In this document: positions 43,168 to 52,032 of the stretch, piece after piece
Numbering within the stretch: position 1 is the first letter of the stretch
Layout of the letters: every line of letters begins with the position of its first letter
Assembly: GCA_045661225.1 (NCBI GenBank)
Contig: JAZRFF010000020.1
Location: forward strand, 62,001 to 126,000
Direction of reading: 5' to 3'
From: HGM04593 sp045661225
GTDB lineage: Bacteria > Bacteroidota > Bacteroidia > Bacteroidales > Bacteroidaceae
DNA length: 64,000 nucleotides
The notes under the pieces: generated by a model
Told to the model about the DNA's origin: nothing
The model's database searches: none
The model's input: only the letters and a program-made list of their open reading frames with translations
Made by a program: the position numbers and the translations under genes

Positions 43168-45414
43168 TTACATCGGGTCAATATCGTAGTACATTGCTAC
43201 CGAACGATAGCGTGGGGTACTGCAATAGGCTTGCTGAATGTTGTGTAGGACTTCGTTTATTTTGTATTGCGACAGAGAGGTCTCGACTTTGAGCACAATT
43301 TTGCGTATGTACAACTGTTTGACCTTTGCTACAGGCGGAAGGTCGGGCCCCAGAATGCGCTCGTCGAAAATCTCGCGCATACGCTTGCCTATCAGTGTGG
43401 CAAATTCCTCAAGAACCTGAACGTCGCGGTGCTTCATATATATATAAACCAACCGATAAAAAGGCGGATAATGGAATAGCAGACGCTCGCTGATCTGTTG
43501 GTCATAGAACGATGCGTAGTCGTTCTTTTCAATGAGTGGTATTACAGGTGCGTCAATCATTTTTGTTTGCAGGAACACTTGTCCTTGTCCGCTTTTGCGT
43601 CCGGCACGCCCTGCTACCTGCGACATCAACTGGAAAGCTCTTTCGGTGGCTCTGAAGTCGGGGTAGTTAAGGAGTGTGTCGGCATTTATTATGCCTACAA
43701 CAGCAACATTGTCAAAATCGAGTCCTTTTGATACCATCTGCGTGCCTATAAGAATATCGGTCTTGCCTTGCTGGAAATCTGTGATAATCTTTTCGTATGC
43801 ATTTCTTGTACGGGTGGTGTCAAGGTCCATACGTTCAATGCGTGCTTCGGGAAAAAGGTTCTGCAGGTCGTCCTCAATCTTCTCGGTGCCATAGCCTAAA
43901 TTTATAAAATTTCTTTCTTCGCAGTTGGGGCAGTGAACGGGTGCGGGAATGGAGTATCCGCAGTAGTGGCAGGTGAGTTTGCCGGCGCTTTTGTGCAGGG
44001 TGAGGCTTACGTCGCAGTGTTTGCAACGTGGAACCCAGCCGCAAGTCTTGCACTCCATCAAAGGGGCGTATCCGCGCCGGTTCTGGAACAATATTATCTG
44101 TTGTTTGTTCTCAAGAGCCTTGCGCATAGCCTCAACAAGCGGGTCGGAGAAGGGACCGGTCACTAATTTACGGCGCTGGTGCTCTTGCATATCCACAATT
44201 TCTATATGTGGAAGTTTTAACAGACGGTGACGAGTGGTAAGGCTTACAAGTGCGTACTTGCCTATGGTGGCGTTGTAATAACTTTCAATAGATGGGGTAG
44301 CTGTGCCCAGCAGGGTCTTTGCTCCGAATTGCGCAGCAAGCACTATAGCGGCGTTGCGGGCATTATAGCGTGGTGCGGGGTCTTGTTGCTTGTAGCTATT
44401 TTCATGTTCTTCGTCAACAACTACAAGGCCTAACTTTCTGAAAGGAAGAAATAGCGACGAACGTACACCGAGTATTATATCGTATGGGGTGTCGCTTAGT
44501 TGCTTTTTCCATATTTCGACCCTCTCGGCGTCCGAGAACTTTGAGTGGTAAAGCCCAATTCTGTTGCCAAAGACACTGCGCAGTCTCTCTACAATTTGTT
44601 TGGTAAGAGCAATCTCGGGTAGCATATATAGCACTTGCTCGCCCCGGGCAAGTGCCTCGGATATAAGGTGTATATAAATCTCGGTCTTTCCGGCCGATGT
44701 TACTCCGTGCAGCAGAGTTACATTTTTTTCGCTAAACCCTATTTTAATATCCTCAAAGGCTTTCTGTTGCGCCGGGTTCAGGCTGTGCCTCGGTTTGACG
44801 GTTGTTTCTCCCCGGTCAAGGCGGCCAATCTCGACCTCGTATGTCTCTAAAATACCTTTGTCGTGCAATTCTTTGTAAATAGCTGCCGATACCTGTGCAG
44901 TCTCAATCAATTGGTGTTTGCTCACCTCTTTTGGCGAGTTCCCGAACGGTTCGGTAATCTGCAGGAATGTTGCAAGCAGACGCTTTTGTCTTGGTGCACG
45001 CGAGAGTGATTGCAATAGCAGATTTACGCTCTTTTCATCGTTGCATTTTGCGCTCAGACGTACACGCTGCTGGGTGCGTGGCTTGAATTCTCCTTTGAGC
45101 CCTTGCGGAATGGCTGCCTTGTATATGTCCCCGAGCGAACAGAGATAATATTTTGATATCCACTCCCACAGTTTCAGTTGCTCGGCGGTTACTATAGGTT
45201 CGTCGTCGAGTAGTTCTTTTATGGGTTTTACTGCGTAGTCATTCTGTTCGCGGCTGTGCAGTTCGGTCACAAGCGCTGTATATGTCTTTTTGTTGCCGAG
45301 CGGAACCGATACGCGACAACCGACGGCAATCCTGCCTATAGCACTTTGGGGAATGCTGTAGGTGTATGTCCCGGGTAAGGGTAACGGTAAAATTACTTCG
45401 GCGAACTTGCTCAT
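43168..45414 (-). CDS. priA: Primosomal helicase PriA
   Basis: A 748-residue 3'-5' helicase that restarts stalled replication forks. The N-terminal DNA-binding domain (1-105) includes 'GCRVSVPLGNKKTYTALVTE'. The helicase core has Walker A 'GVTSAGKTEIY', the box 'VVVDEEHENSYKQ', and 'GTQMVSKGLDFDNV' in the second lobe. Eight cysteines for two zinc ions lie between them ('CKTCGW', 'CKHCDV', 'CHYCGY', 'CPNCEE'). All key residues are intact. Confidence 0.96.
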   Translation of the reverse strand: MSKFAEVILPLPLPGTYTYSIPQSAIGRIAVGCRVSVPLGNKKTYTALVTELHSREQNDYAVKPIKELLDDEPIVTAEQLKLWEWISKYYLCSLGDIYKAAIPQGLKGEFKPRTQQRVRLSAKCNDEKSVNLLLQSLSRAPRQKRLLATFLQITEPFGNSPKEVSKHQLIETAQVSAAIYKELHDKGILETYEVEIGRLDRGETTVKPRHSLNPAQQKAFEDIKIGFSEKNVTLLHGVTSAGKTEIYIHLISEALARGEQVLYMLPEIALTKQIVERLRSVFGNRIGLYHSKFSDAERVEIWKKQLSDTPYDIILGVRSSLFLPFRKLGLVVVDEEHENSYKQQDPAPRYNARNAAIVLAAQFGAKTLLGTATPSIESYYNATIGKYALVSLTTRHRLLKLPHIEIVDMQEHQRRKLVTGPFSDPLVEAMRKALENKQQIILFQNRRGYAPLMECKTCGWVPRCKHCDVSLTLHKSAGKLTCHYCGYSIPAPVHCPNCEERNFINLGYGTEKIEDDLQNLFPEARIERMDLDTTRTRNAYEKIITDFQQGKTDILIGTQMVSKGLDFDNVAVVGIINADTLLNYPDFRATERAFQLMSQVAGRAGRKSGQGQVFLQTKMIDAPVIPLIEKNDYASFYDQQISERLLFHYPPFYRLVYIYMKHRDVQVLEEFATLIGKRMREIFDERILGPDLPPVAKVKQLYIRKIVLKVETSLSQYKINEVLHNIQQAYCSTPRYRSVAMYYDIDPM

Positions 45415-45469
45415 AGCTGTTGTGAATTTAGAAACGGCTTAAATTATTTCGTTTGTTCCATTTGTCAAG

Positions 45470-45477
45470 CAAAAATA
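45470..45477 (-). promoter_or_regulatory. -7 box TATTTTTG for priA
   Basis: An exact TAnnTTTG match on the minus strand, 55 bp before the priA ATG. The 402-bp divergent gap (45415-45816) holds this and the lipoprotein promoter at 45708; otherwise it is AT-rich with no gene seen. Confidence 0.5.
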
Positions 45478-45707
45478 GAATGTTTTTTTATTTTTAGAGG
45501 ATAATTAGCGGGTTAAATAATTGAGAAAAGGAGAAAATTGGGGATTTTGAATGTAAATAGCGAATGAGTTACGTTTCTATAGTGTCAGGAATGTGCTTGT
45601 AAAGAACTGCTGTTCTTAATTTATATTATTGAATAACCCTATGGGTGTTGTGCATTTCTTTTGTGAAAATATTATGCTTGCGGTGTAATAATTTCTGTAC
45701 TCAAAAA

Positions 45708-45737
45708 TTGCAAGGAAGAAAATTATACTTACCTTTG
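45708..45737 (+). promoter_or_regulatory. Promoter of the first repeat lipoprotein
   Basis: TTG (45708-45710), 19 bp, TACCTTTG (45730-45737): a full match to the Bacteroidota housekeeping promoter, giving a 5' leader of about 70-75 nt before ATG 45817. Confidence 0.75.
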
Positions 45738-45816
45738 CGATTGTTGGAGGCCTTTTGTTGGTGTGCAACGCCGAAATTTCAGGGTTCGACTATTTAAACA
45801 AATAAATTTATAAGTT

Positions 45817-46149
45817 ATGAAAAAGATTTTAATGTCAATTGTTGCTGTGTTTATTCTGGCGAGCTGTGGTGGTAATATTTTTGAACAGGTAACAGTTGTC
45901 TATAAAGATGCTACCGAGAAGATGGCCGATGTAGATACAAAGGCTGAACTTGATGAGATTCAAGATGTTGTTGAGCAGAAGGCCAAGAAAATTGAAGAGA
46001 CTGACGAGTTTAAGAGAATTCAAGAGGCTGTTGACAATAACGACACTGTTGCCATTGCTAAGTATAAAGAGAGCATCGATGAGCTTGTCGATGCGGTTAT
46101 AGAGTACGAAAAGGAGCGAATCAAAGCTCTTGTAAGGGTTAATAAGTAA
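45817..46149 (+). CDS. Small lipoprotein, one helical repeat unit
   Basis: A 110-residue lipoprotein with signal 'KKILMSIVAVFILASC' and the lipidated Cys at residue 17. The mature part is almost entirely charged helix: 'VYKDATEKMADVDTKAELDE' and 'YKESIDELVDAVIEYEKER'. It aligns with the 120-residue lipoprotein at 47479 ('AATEKIVNATDENALNEINS') and with the repeat units of the protein at 46338. It has its own promoter and terminator. The location is probably the outer membrane; the function is unknown. Confidence 0.8.
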   Translation: MKKILMSIVAVFILASCGGNIFEQVTVVYKDATEKMADVDTKAELDEIQDVVEQKAKKIEETDEFKRIQEAVDNNDTVAIAKYKESIDELVDAVIEYEKERIKALVRVNK

Positions 46150-46166
46150 TATTTCCGATAATGGAG

Positions 46167-46193
46167 AACGCAGGGATACCCTGCGTTTTTTTT
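46167..46193 (+). terminator. Intrinsic terminator after first lipoprotein
   Basis: A 9-bp GC-rich stem (46167-46175 with 46179-46187), a 3-nt loop and an eight-T run. A textbook terminator 17 bp after the stop. Confidence 0.92.
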
Positions 46194-46280
46194 ATGCCTG
46201 AATGTGCAGGTTTTTCAGAATTTGTAGGCTTTGAAAAAAAGGCGCTTCTAAAAAGTCTTGCAGAGTATCTCTTCTTAAAA

Positions 46281-46311
46281 TTGCATTTTTCAAATTATCG
46301 TACTAATTTCG
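46281..46311 (+). promoter_or_regulatory. Candidate promoter of the second lipoprotein
   Basis: TTG (46281-46283), 20 bp, TAATTTCG (46304-46311), one base from the -7 consensus, 26 bp before ATG 46338. Confidence 0.5.
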
Positions 46312-46337
46312 CATAGTTTTTTATTAAAGATTAGTTT

Positions 46338-47432
46338 ATGCTTTATATGCAGAAAGTAACGAACAGCATAAGTGCTGCCTTTTTTCGCCTGGCAAAGTGT
46401 GCCGGAGTTTCATTTGTGTTCTGCGTGCTGATGACTGCGTGTGCGGGAGATATATATGAAAAACAGGCCGATGTGTACGAAACTTTCCGTGCAAGGTTGG
46501 ACACTGCTGCATCGTGCGAGAGTTTGAAAAAGGTTAACACTGAATGTGAGAGCGCAATAAGACTTTTACTTAAGGAGAATGGCGATGCTGTTGCCGAATC
46601 CTACAGAAACTCCGCTCAATATAAAGAGAGCATCAATCATCTGAAAAAAACCGAAAGTGAATATGTAAATGTTTACACAAACAAGATTCTTTCTGCATTG
46701 TTGAAAAAACAACAGGAACTTTTTGCCGATTATTCGGCAAAGCTTGAAAAGGCAAATGGGTACGATGAGTTTGTAACATTGAACCGTACTCTCGGCAGCA
46801 CAATTTCGGCAATGAATAAGGATTATGCCGCAGAGTTTAAAAAAGCAGCCTCTATGAAAGGCCAACAGAATATTCAAGCCGAACATAATGCAGCTATGAA
46901 AGAGTTCGCTAGACTGTATAAGGAGAAGGCTTCATCGGCTGTTGTTCAGAGAGAGCTTGCGCTCTACGATGAGTTTGCTGCGAAACTAACCGGTGTCAAC
47001 GACTATCTTTCGCTCAAGGAAATTGACGTGATGCTCGAGAATAACGTATCGGTGGTGAGGGCTAATAATGCGGCGGTATATGCCGGTGGCGTTCCCGAGT
47101 CTGTCGTTCTTGCGCGAAACGCATACAAAGAGCAGTATGCGCAAAAGGTTGCACTTCCTCTGCTGGAATACCGCGAGGCTTATCACAAAGGAACGTCGGA
47201 GCTCTTTCACAAGGTTAAAAACGTCGATGAATTTAAAAAATTGCGTAGTACGTTCATTGATGTAAACGCTATTTTTACACGTGAGAACGAGGAGGAGTTG
47301 CGTTGGATTGACTTTAAAATTTCTGCCGGCAATAAAGAACTCGAGAAGAAACGTAATTCAGCCGAAGCGTGGCTTCAGGAAATAAACAAAGCGATAGAGA
47401 AAAAAGCTGTGGAGCTGGAGCTTGTAAAGTAA
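46338..47432 (+). CDS. Lipoprotein with about four helical repeat units
   Basis: A 364-residue protein. A hydrophobic stretch and lipobox 'FVFCVLMTAC' place the lipidated Cys at residue 35. ATG 46338 or 46347 could be the start. The mature region consists of about four units starting at roughly residues 46, 127, 207 and 277. Each opens with an aromatic pair ('VYETFRARLD', 'LFADYSAKLE', 'LYDEFAAKLT', 'YREAYHKGTS') followed by a 'YDEFVTLN'- or 'DEFKKLRS'-like helix. The units match the whole mature part of the single-unit lipoproteins on each side. I know of no assigned function. The likely structure is a string of two- or three-helix bundles. Confidence 0.8.
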   Translation: MLYMQKVTNSISAAFFRLAKCAGVSFVFCVLMTACAGDIYEKQADVYETFRARLDTAASCESLKKVNTECESAIRLLLKENGDAVAESYRNSAQYKESINHLKKTESEYVNVYTNKILSALLKKQQELFADYSAKLEKANGYDEFVTLNRTLGSTISAMNKDYAAEFKKAASMKGQQNIQAEHNAAMKEFARLYKEKASSAVVQRELALYDEFAAKLTGVNDYLSLKEIDVMLENNVSVVRANNAAVYAGGVPESVVLARNAYKEQYAQKVALPLLEYREAYHKGTSELFHKVKNVDEFKKLRSTFIDVNAIFTRENEEELRWIDFKISAGNKELEKKRNSAEAWLQEINKAIEKKAVELELVK

Positions 47433-47478
47433 GCGATTGTCAGCTTTTGATAGAATAAATATTAAAAAATAGAGATAA

Positions 47479-47841
47479 ATGAAAAAGATTGGATTTCTTT
47501 CGTTCTGTGGCGTGGCTTTAATGGCAATGTTCCTCTTGACAGCGTGCGGGGGCGACAGTGCAAAACAGAATGTGTACTTGAAGAAGGTTGCTGCGTACGA
47601 GGCTGCAACAGAAAAAATCGTGAATGCGACTGATGAGAATGCTCTTAATGAGATAAACAGTGCGCTTGAGAGTGAGATTGCCGAAATAAACAGCGCGAGT
47701 GTCGAGGAGTATGAACGGATTTTTGAGGAGAAAATGAATAATGCCGAGGCTTACAAAGCCGACACTGAGGCTCTTGAGAAAGCTCAAGACGCGTATGACA
47801 ATGCCTACATTGAGAAACACCTCTCATTCAAGAATCTTTAA
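47479..47841 (+). CDS. Small lipoprotein, one helical repeat unit
   Basis: A 120-residue lipoprotein with signal 'VALMAMFLLTAC' and the lipidated Cys at residue 23. The mature part is one acidic helical unit: 'VYLKKVAAYEAATEKIVN', then 'NEINSALESEIAEINSAS', then 'EKAQDAYDNAYIEKHL'. It closely resembles the lipoprotein at 45817. It lies 46 bp after the four-unit gene and 11 bp before a fourth lipoprotein, probably in one transcript. Confidence 0.8.
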   Translation: MKKIGFLSFCGVALMAMFLLTACGGDSAKQNVYLKKVAAYEAATEKIVNATDENALNEINSALESEIAEINSASVEEYERIFEEKMNNAEAYKADTEALEKAQDAYDNAYIEKHLSFKNL

Positions 47842-47852
47842 TTATATAGTTT

Positions 47853-48023
47853 ATGAAGAAACTTATTTTTGCAGTAACTGTAGTGCTTGCGCTTACAAGT
47901 TGTACGGGTGGTGCTCCTGCCGACAAAAGGGACGAGAAAGGTCATAATCCTTCTCCTGAACAAATTATCGCCCCGACTCCGTGCCCGGTAGAGGTGGCCG
48001 ACACAGTGGCGGTGTCGCTTTAA
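47853..48023 (+). CDS. Very small lipoprotein, 56 residues
   Basis: A short frame, ATG 47853 to TAA 48023. It has a clean lipoprotein signal ('KKLIFAVTVVLALTSC', lipidated Cys at residue 17) followed by about 39 residues rich in Pro, Asp and Glu with 'PTPCPVEVADTVAV'. The mature part is not helical and does not match the repeat units, so it is a companion rather than a paralogue. It begins 11 bp after the previous lipoprotein gene and ends 45 bp before a strong hairpin. The family is unknown. Confidence 0.65.
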   Translation: MKKLIFAVTVVLALTSCTGGAPADKRDEKGHNPSPEQIIAPTPCPVEVADTVAVSL

Positions 48024-48068
48024 GATGAAGTCTAATGCAGGCTTTGAATAAGCCTTGCAAAAGGTTAT

Positions 48069-48108
48069 AAATATTATAGGCAGCTACACGTAGCTGCCTA
48101 TAATATTT
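48069..48108. terminator. Bidirectional terminator between lipoprotein and phosphatase genes
   Basis: A perfect 18-bp stem (48069-48086 with 48091-48108) with a CACG loop. AT-rich outer ends give T tracts on both strands, and the genes on both sides converge on it. Confidence 0.85.
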
Positions 48109-48130
48109 TATGGAATATAAGAAGAGAGGC

Positions 48131-49450
48131 TTACTTGATTCCTTTAAGCGTTTTTATGATTTTTACAATATCGGTGTTGTCTATTACGCCATTGAAACGC
48201 TCTGCGCCGCAACCTATTGCAAACAAGGGTACATATGTTCCCGAGTGGTTGTAGCTTGCCCACGATAGCATTGCTGTGCGGTTAATGTCGTACACCGCTT
48301 CAAAGGCTATTTGGCGTGCAAGGTTGTAGTCCATTGTAACCTTTTCATCGGTTTTGCGTTCCTTGCGCAATCCCGCTCCTATATTCTCTTTTAGAAGTTC
48401 GTCGACTCTTGCCCACGTTGTTGTCTGCTCTTTTTGCAGGATTCTTGTCATCTCCTCTACACTCATTTTCTGCGCGTTCAGTGCCTTCAGGTTGAGTGTG
48501 TAGTTGCCTCCGTAGCCGAGTACAAGTCCGCCTGTCTCGTGGTCGGCTGTGACTATTATAAGCGTCTCGTCCTTGTGCTGCTCGTAGAATTTAAGTGCTT
48601 CTTTTACTGCGTTGTCAAGGTCTATTACCTCGTGGAATACAGTCGCGGCATCGTCGTTGTGTGCTGCATAGTCTATAAGCCCGCCTTCAATCATCATAAA
48701 GAATCCTTTTTTGCTCTTTTCTTTTAGAAAGTCTATGCCGGCTGCTGTAATCTGTGCAAGAGTAAGGTCGTTCTCGTTGCTGTCGATGCTGTAAGGCAAC
48801 TGCTCGGCAACGTTTTGTTGGTAAAGCATCATTTTTGTTGCTTTACCGGCCTTTTGGGTATAGTCGCTGTATCCGCGTGCAATGGTGTAACCCTCTTTCT
48901 CGGCTTGCTTGAACAGACGCTCGCGTTCGTCGGTGCTGCATTTGGGGTCGCCTCCTGCGTAAAAATCGTATCCGGCCGACAGCATCTGCTGGGCAATGGC
49001 GCTGTAGTTGTGACGGCTCTTGTTGTGAGCATAGAATGCCGCCGGTGTTGCGTGGTTGATGGGCACAGTGGTGGCTACGCCTATAGCCATATTCTCGTTG
49101 GCAAGGTGTGTGGCTATACTGTAGAGAGGAACGGTGTCGCACATCATTCCTATTGCGCCGTTGTTGGTCTTGCTGCCCGTAGAGAGGGCTGTGCCTGAGG
49201 CTGCCGAGTCGGTAACGCCGTTACTGCGTGAGAAGGTTGTTACGAACGCCGATGCGGGGAACTGTGTAAAACTTAGTCTCTGTGGACAGCCAATCACTCC
49301 TTGTAATTCTCCCATATATAGTTCGGTGCCTATTACGTGCGAGGGGCCCATACCGTCTCCAATAAAATAGAATATGTATTTGGGACCTTTGGCAAATGTG
49401 CTTGCCGTAATAAAAATAAATAGCAGAACTGTTGCTGATGTGCGTTTCAT
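48131..49450 (-). CDS. Alkaline phosphatase
   Basis: A 439-residue periplasmic phosphomonoesterase of the PhoA superfamily. A signal peptide covers residues 1-20. Metal and active-site residues are visible: Asp 32 in 'GDGMGPSH', the nucleophile Ser 82 in 'VTDSAASGTALS', 'IEGGLIDYAAHNDD', and 'IVTADHETGGL'. Length and motif order match E. coli-type alkaline phosphatase. It lies 12 bp after the serpin gene at the 3' end of a long minus-strand run. No Pho box was recognised. Confidence 0.93.
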   Translation of the reverse strand: MKRTSATVLLFIFITASTFAKGPKYIFYFIGDGMGPSHVIGTELYMGELQGVIGCPQRLSFTQFPASAFVTTFSRSNGVTDSAASGTALSTGSKTNNGAIGMMCDTVPLYSIATHLANENMAIGVATTVPINHATPAAFYAHNKSRHNYSAIAQQMLSAGYDFYAGGDPKCSTDERERLFKQAEKEGYTIARGYSDYTQKAGKATKMMLYQQNVAEQLPYSIDSNENDLTLAQITAAGIDFLKEKSKKGFFMMIEGGLIDYAAHNDDAATVFHEVIDLDNAVKEALKFYEQHKDETLIIVTADHETGGLVLGYGGNYTLNLKALNAQKMSVEEMTRILQKEQTTTWARVDELLKENIGAGLRKERKTDEKVTMDYNLARQIAFEAVYDINRTAMLSWASYNHSGTYVPLFAIGCGAERFNGVIDNTDIVKIIKTLKGIK

Positions 49451-49462
49451 ATTTTTGTGGTT

Positions 49463-50638
49463 TTACATTGCGGGGTTACTTACTTTGCCGACGAACAAGA
49501 CTTCGTTGGTGTCTTCCTTTATAATTGCGTATATGAACGGGCGGTTGAGTGTAAGCACTTTTTTCTCGCCTTCCCGTGGCATAGCCATCATACCCACCAT
49601 CACTGCTGTGATAGCGGCTGCTTCGGTGCCTTGCTCATCGACTTTTATGTATGTCTTCTGTATTACATCGTCTATGCAGAGTGCTTTGTCGGATATCTCT
49701 CCGAATTGCGCTCTGCTGCCAAATGCGCTGTTTATTCCTGCTTCCTCAAGCATAGGTCTGAGGCTTGTGCCGAACTCTGCGGTGAACTTGGGCATTTTAA
49801 GCTCAACGTCTTGTATGTCGGTGGCTGCTAATATGCTGTCGAAGTTGGTTGCAAGGTGGTTGGCTGCGGTAATACAACTGATGCCTTTATTGGGGAGCGC
49901 AAGCAGCATATAGTAACCGCCTTTGTAGGGTTTTGCGGTCATTGACAGAATATTGTCGCTGTAATACGCTGCATTTGAGCGTTGTCTCATCATCTGTACG
50001 TCTGCAGTAACGCCTCCGGTTGTCGTGAATTTTCCGGGCTGCGTGTTGTGTATGGCAAAGGGCGACTTCCACGCACCTTTAAAGTAGAGTGCGTTAATGA
50101 GACACATTCTCGCATTGGGGTCTATGTCGTTTATAATTGAGGCGATGCGTCCTTCGGTCTTTTCGTTGCACCAACTGTTTATGCGGGTAAGGGCATTTTT
50201 ATCGAACTGTGTGCGCTCAACATCGGCGTTGTAGTAATCTTTATTTGTATTTATGAATTTCTCTTTAACGCTCAGTTGGTTGTTAATCCATATTGAGTTT
50301 GCCATACGTACCTCGCAATGTTGGTTACTATTCATCGCTTCAATCAGTTGCTTGCTGCGGCTGTTGGCATTGTCGTCCAGTTGCAGGGCTACGTATATCT
50401 CTTCTTTTGTCGTGCCCTCGGCGCCGTTGGCAACCATTGCCATTGCTTGCTGCGCGCTTATGGGCGAGAGACATACGTTTCCGGGGGTTGTGCAGGCCTC
50501 GTAGAGCATTTTGCCCCAGAAAGGCTTCTTGCCGGTATTTTCTTTTGCTGTCATATTAGGGGTACCGCCAGCCTCCCGGGTTGTGCCACAAGAGAGCAGG
50601 GTGGCTGCTAATGACGCGTAAATAAACTGTTTAAACAT
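49463..50638 (-). CDS. Serpin lipoprotein (protease inhibitor)
   Basis: A 391-residue serpin with a lipoprotein signal ('FIYASLAATLLSC', Cys 17). The serpin core is complete, including 'ISAQQAMAMVANGAEGTTKEEI' in the first helices (read in parts) and 'LNRPFIYAIIKEDTNEVLF' near the end. The reactive loop hinge 'DEQGTEAAAITAV' has Gly at P15, Thr at P14 and small residues at P12-P10, the pattern of inhibitory serpins. Aligning with antitrypsin puts Met-Ala at P1-P1', which would suit elastase-like proteases. It follows rseP by 2 bp. Likely role: surface protection from host or microbial serine proteases. Confidence 0.92.
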   Translation of the reverse strand: MFKQFIYASLAATLLSCGTTREAGGTPNMTAKENTGKKPFWGKMLYEACTTPGNVCLSPISAQQAMAMVANGAEGTTKEEIYVALQLDDNANSRSKQLIEAMNSNQHCEVRMANSIWINNQLSVKEKFINTNKDYYNADVERTQFDKNALTRINSWCNEKTEGRIASIINDIDPNARMCLINALYFKGAWKSPFAIHNTQPGKFTTTGGVTADVQMMRQRSNAAYYSDNILSMTAKPYKGGYYMLLALPNKGISCITAANHLATNFDSILAATDIQDVELKMPKFTAEFGTSLRPMLEEAGINSAFGSRAQFGEISDKALCIDDVIQKTYIKVDEQGTEAAAITAVMVGMMAMPREGEKKVLTLNRPFIYAIIKEDTNEVLFVGKVSNPAM

Positions 50639-50640
50639 TG

Positions 50641-52002
50641 TTAGAATACAAATTTCATCAGGTCGTTGTATGTGGCAAGTATGAATAGTCCCAAAATGAG
50701 CAACATACCTACAAGTTGTGCGCGTTCCATAAACTTGTCGCTTGGCTGCTTGCCTGTTACCATCTCCACAAGCAGGAACAGGGCGTGTCCGCCGTCAAGT
50801 GCGGGTATAGGCAGAATATTCATAAATGCGAGAATAATTGACAGGAACGCTGTCATAAGCCAGAATTCGTGCCAGTTCCACATTGCAGGGAACAGGCTGC
50901 CGATAGATGCGAACATTCCCACTGATTTTGCGCCTTCGGCACTGAATACATACTGGAAGTCGCTCACGTATCCGCGCAGTACGTTTATTCCGAACATAAT
51001 TCCGGCCGGGAACGATTCAAAGAAGCCATATTCGTTGTGTATGACCGGGTAACCGTTGCTTACTGGGAATATTCCAAGTTGTAATGTTTCGTTATTGGCT
51101 GTTGTGTCGCAGTTGGCAGTAACTGTAAGCAACATTGGCTGTGCCGAACGTACAACTTCTATTGCGAATGTGCTCTTCTTCTCTTCGTTTATACGTTTCA
51201 TAGCCTGCATAATGTTCGACCACGATACAATTTTTTCTCCGTCGATTGAAATAATACTGTCGCCACGCTCTATTCCTGCAGTGTGGGCAAGGCCTCCGGC
51301 AATAATGCTGTCGACAACGGGTCTGTTCTTTATGTTCAAGAATATTCCGTCTTTGTTCATATTGAGCAATCCCAACGTGTCGGGAATTGCAATGGAAACC
51401 TCGTTGCCATTGCGCAACACTGTTACCTCGTTTGCGTTGCAGATACTGCGGAAGATATTTGTCTCGCGCACATTGTCGAGGTACAGGCGATGCTCCTCCT
51501 TGCCGTCGAACTTTACGATAATATCGCCGTCCCTAAAGCCTATCTTTTTTGCTTGCTCGTTGAATTCCCAACCGTGCTCGATGGAGTGAAGGTCAACGTG
51601 GTAGTCGCCCCAAGTGAAGAGTACCATCGAGTAGATGAAGATTGCAAGAATAAGGTTGAACATTACTCCGCCAACAATAATGAGCAGACGTTGCCACGCC
51701 GGCTTTGAACGATACTCCCACGGTTGTGCGGGCTGTTTCATCTGCTCGGTGTCCATAGACTCATCAATCATTCCGGCAATTTTGCAATAACCGCCTAAAG
51801 GAACCCAGCCTACACCATACTCGGTGTCGCTGTTCTTGGGCTTCCACTTAAAGAGCGAAAATCCCCAGTCAAAGAACAGATAGAATTTTTCTACTCTAAC
51901 TTTGAACACTCTTGCGAAAAGATAGTGTCCGAATTCGTGTATAAGTACCAGTATACTGAGTGCGAGCATCAGCTGCAACGCGCGAATCAAAAATGTTTCC
52001 AT
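50641..52002 (-). CDS. rseP: Site-2 intramembrane metalloprotease RseP (M50)
   Basis: A 453-residue inner-membrane zinc protease that cleaves membrane proteins such as anti-sigma factors. HEFGH at residues 22-26 supplies the zinc His and catalytic Glu in the first span, and the third ligand is in 'PIPALDGGHALFLL' near the end. Two PDZ-like regions lie between ('FRDGDIIVKFDGKE', 'IERGDSIISIDGEK'). It follows dxr by 30 bp, the usual Bacteroidota order. Confidence 0.95.
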   Translation of the reverse strand: METFLIRALQLMLALSILVLIHEFGHYLFARVFKVRVEKFYLFFDWGFSLFKWKPKNSDTEYGVGWVPLGGYCKIAGMIDESMDTEQMKQPAQPWEYRSKPAWQRLLIIVGGVMFNLILAIFIYSMVLFTWGDYHVDLHSIEHGWEFNEQAKKIGFRDGDIIVKFDGKEEHRLYLDNVRETNIFRSICNANEVTVLRNGNEVSIAIPDTLGLLNMNKDGIFLNIKNRPVVDSIIAGGLAHTAGIERGDSIISIDGEKIVSWSNIMQAMKRINEEKKSTFAIEVVRSAQPMLLTVTANCDTTANNETLQLGIFPVSNGYPVIHNEYGFFESFPAGIMFGINVLRGYVSDFQYVFSAEGAKSVGMFASIGSLFPAMWNWHEFWLMTAFLSIILAFMNILPIPALDGGHALFLLVEMVTGKQPSDKFMERAQLVGMLLILGLFILATYNDLMKFVF

Positions 52003-52032
52003 ATTCTTTTAATAGTTTTTCTTGTTTTTGTC

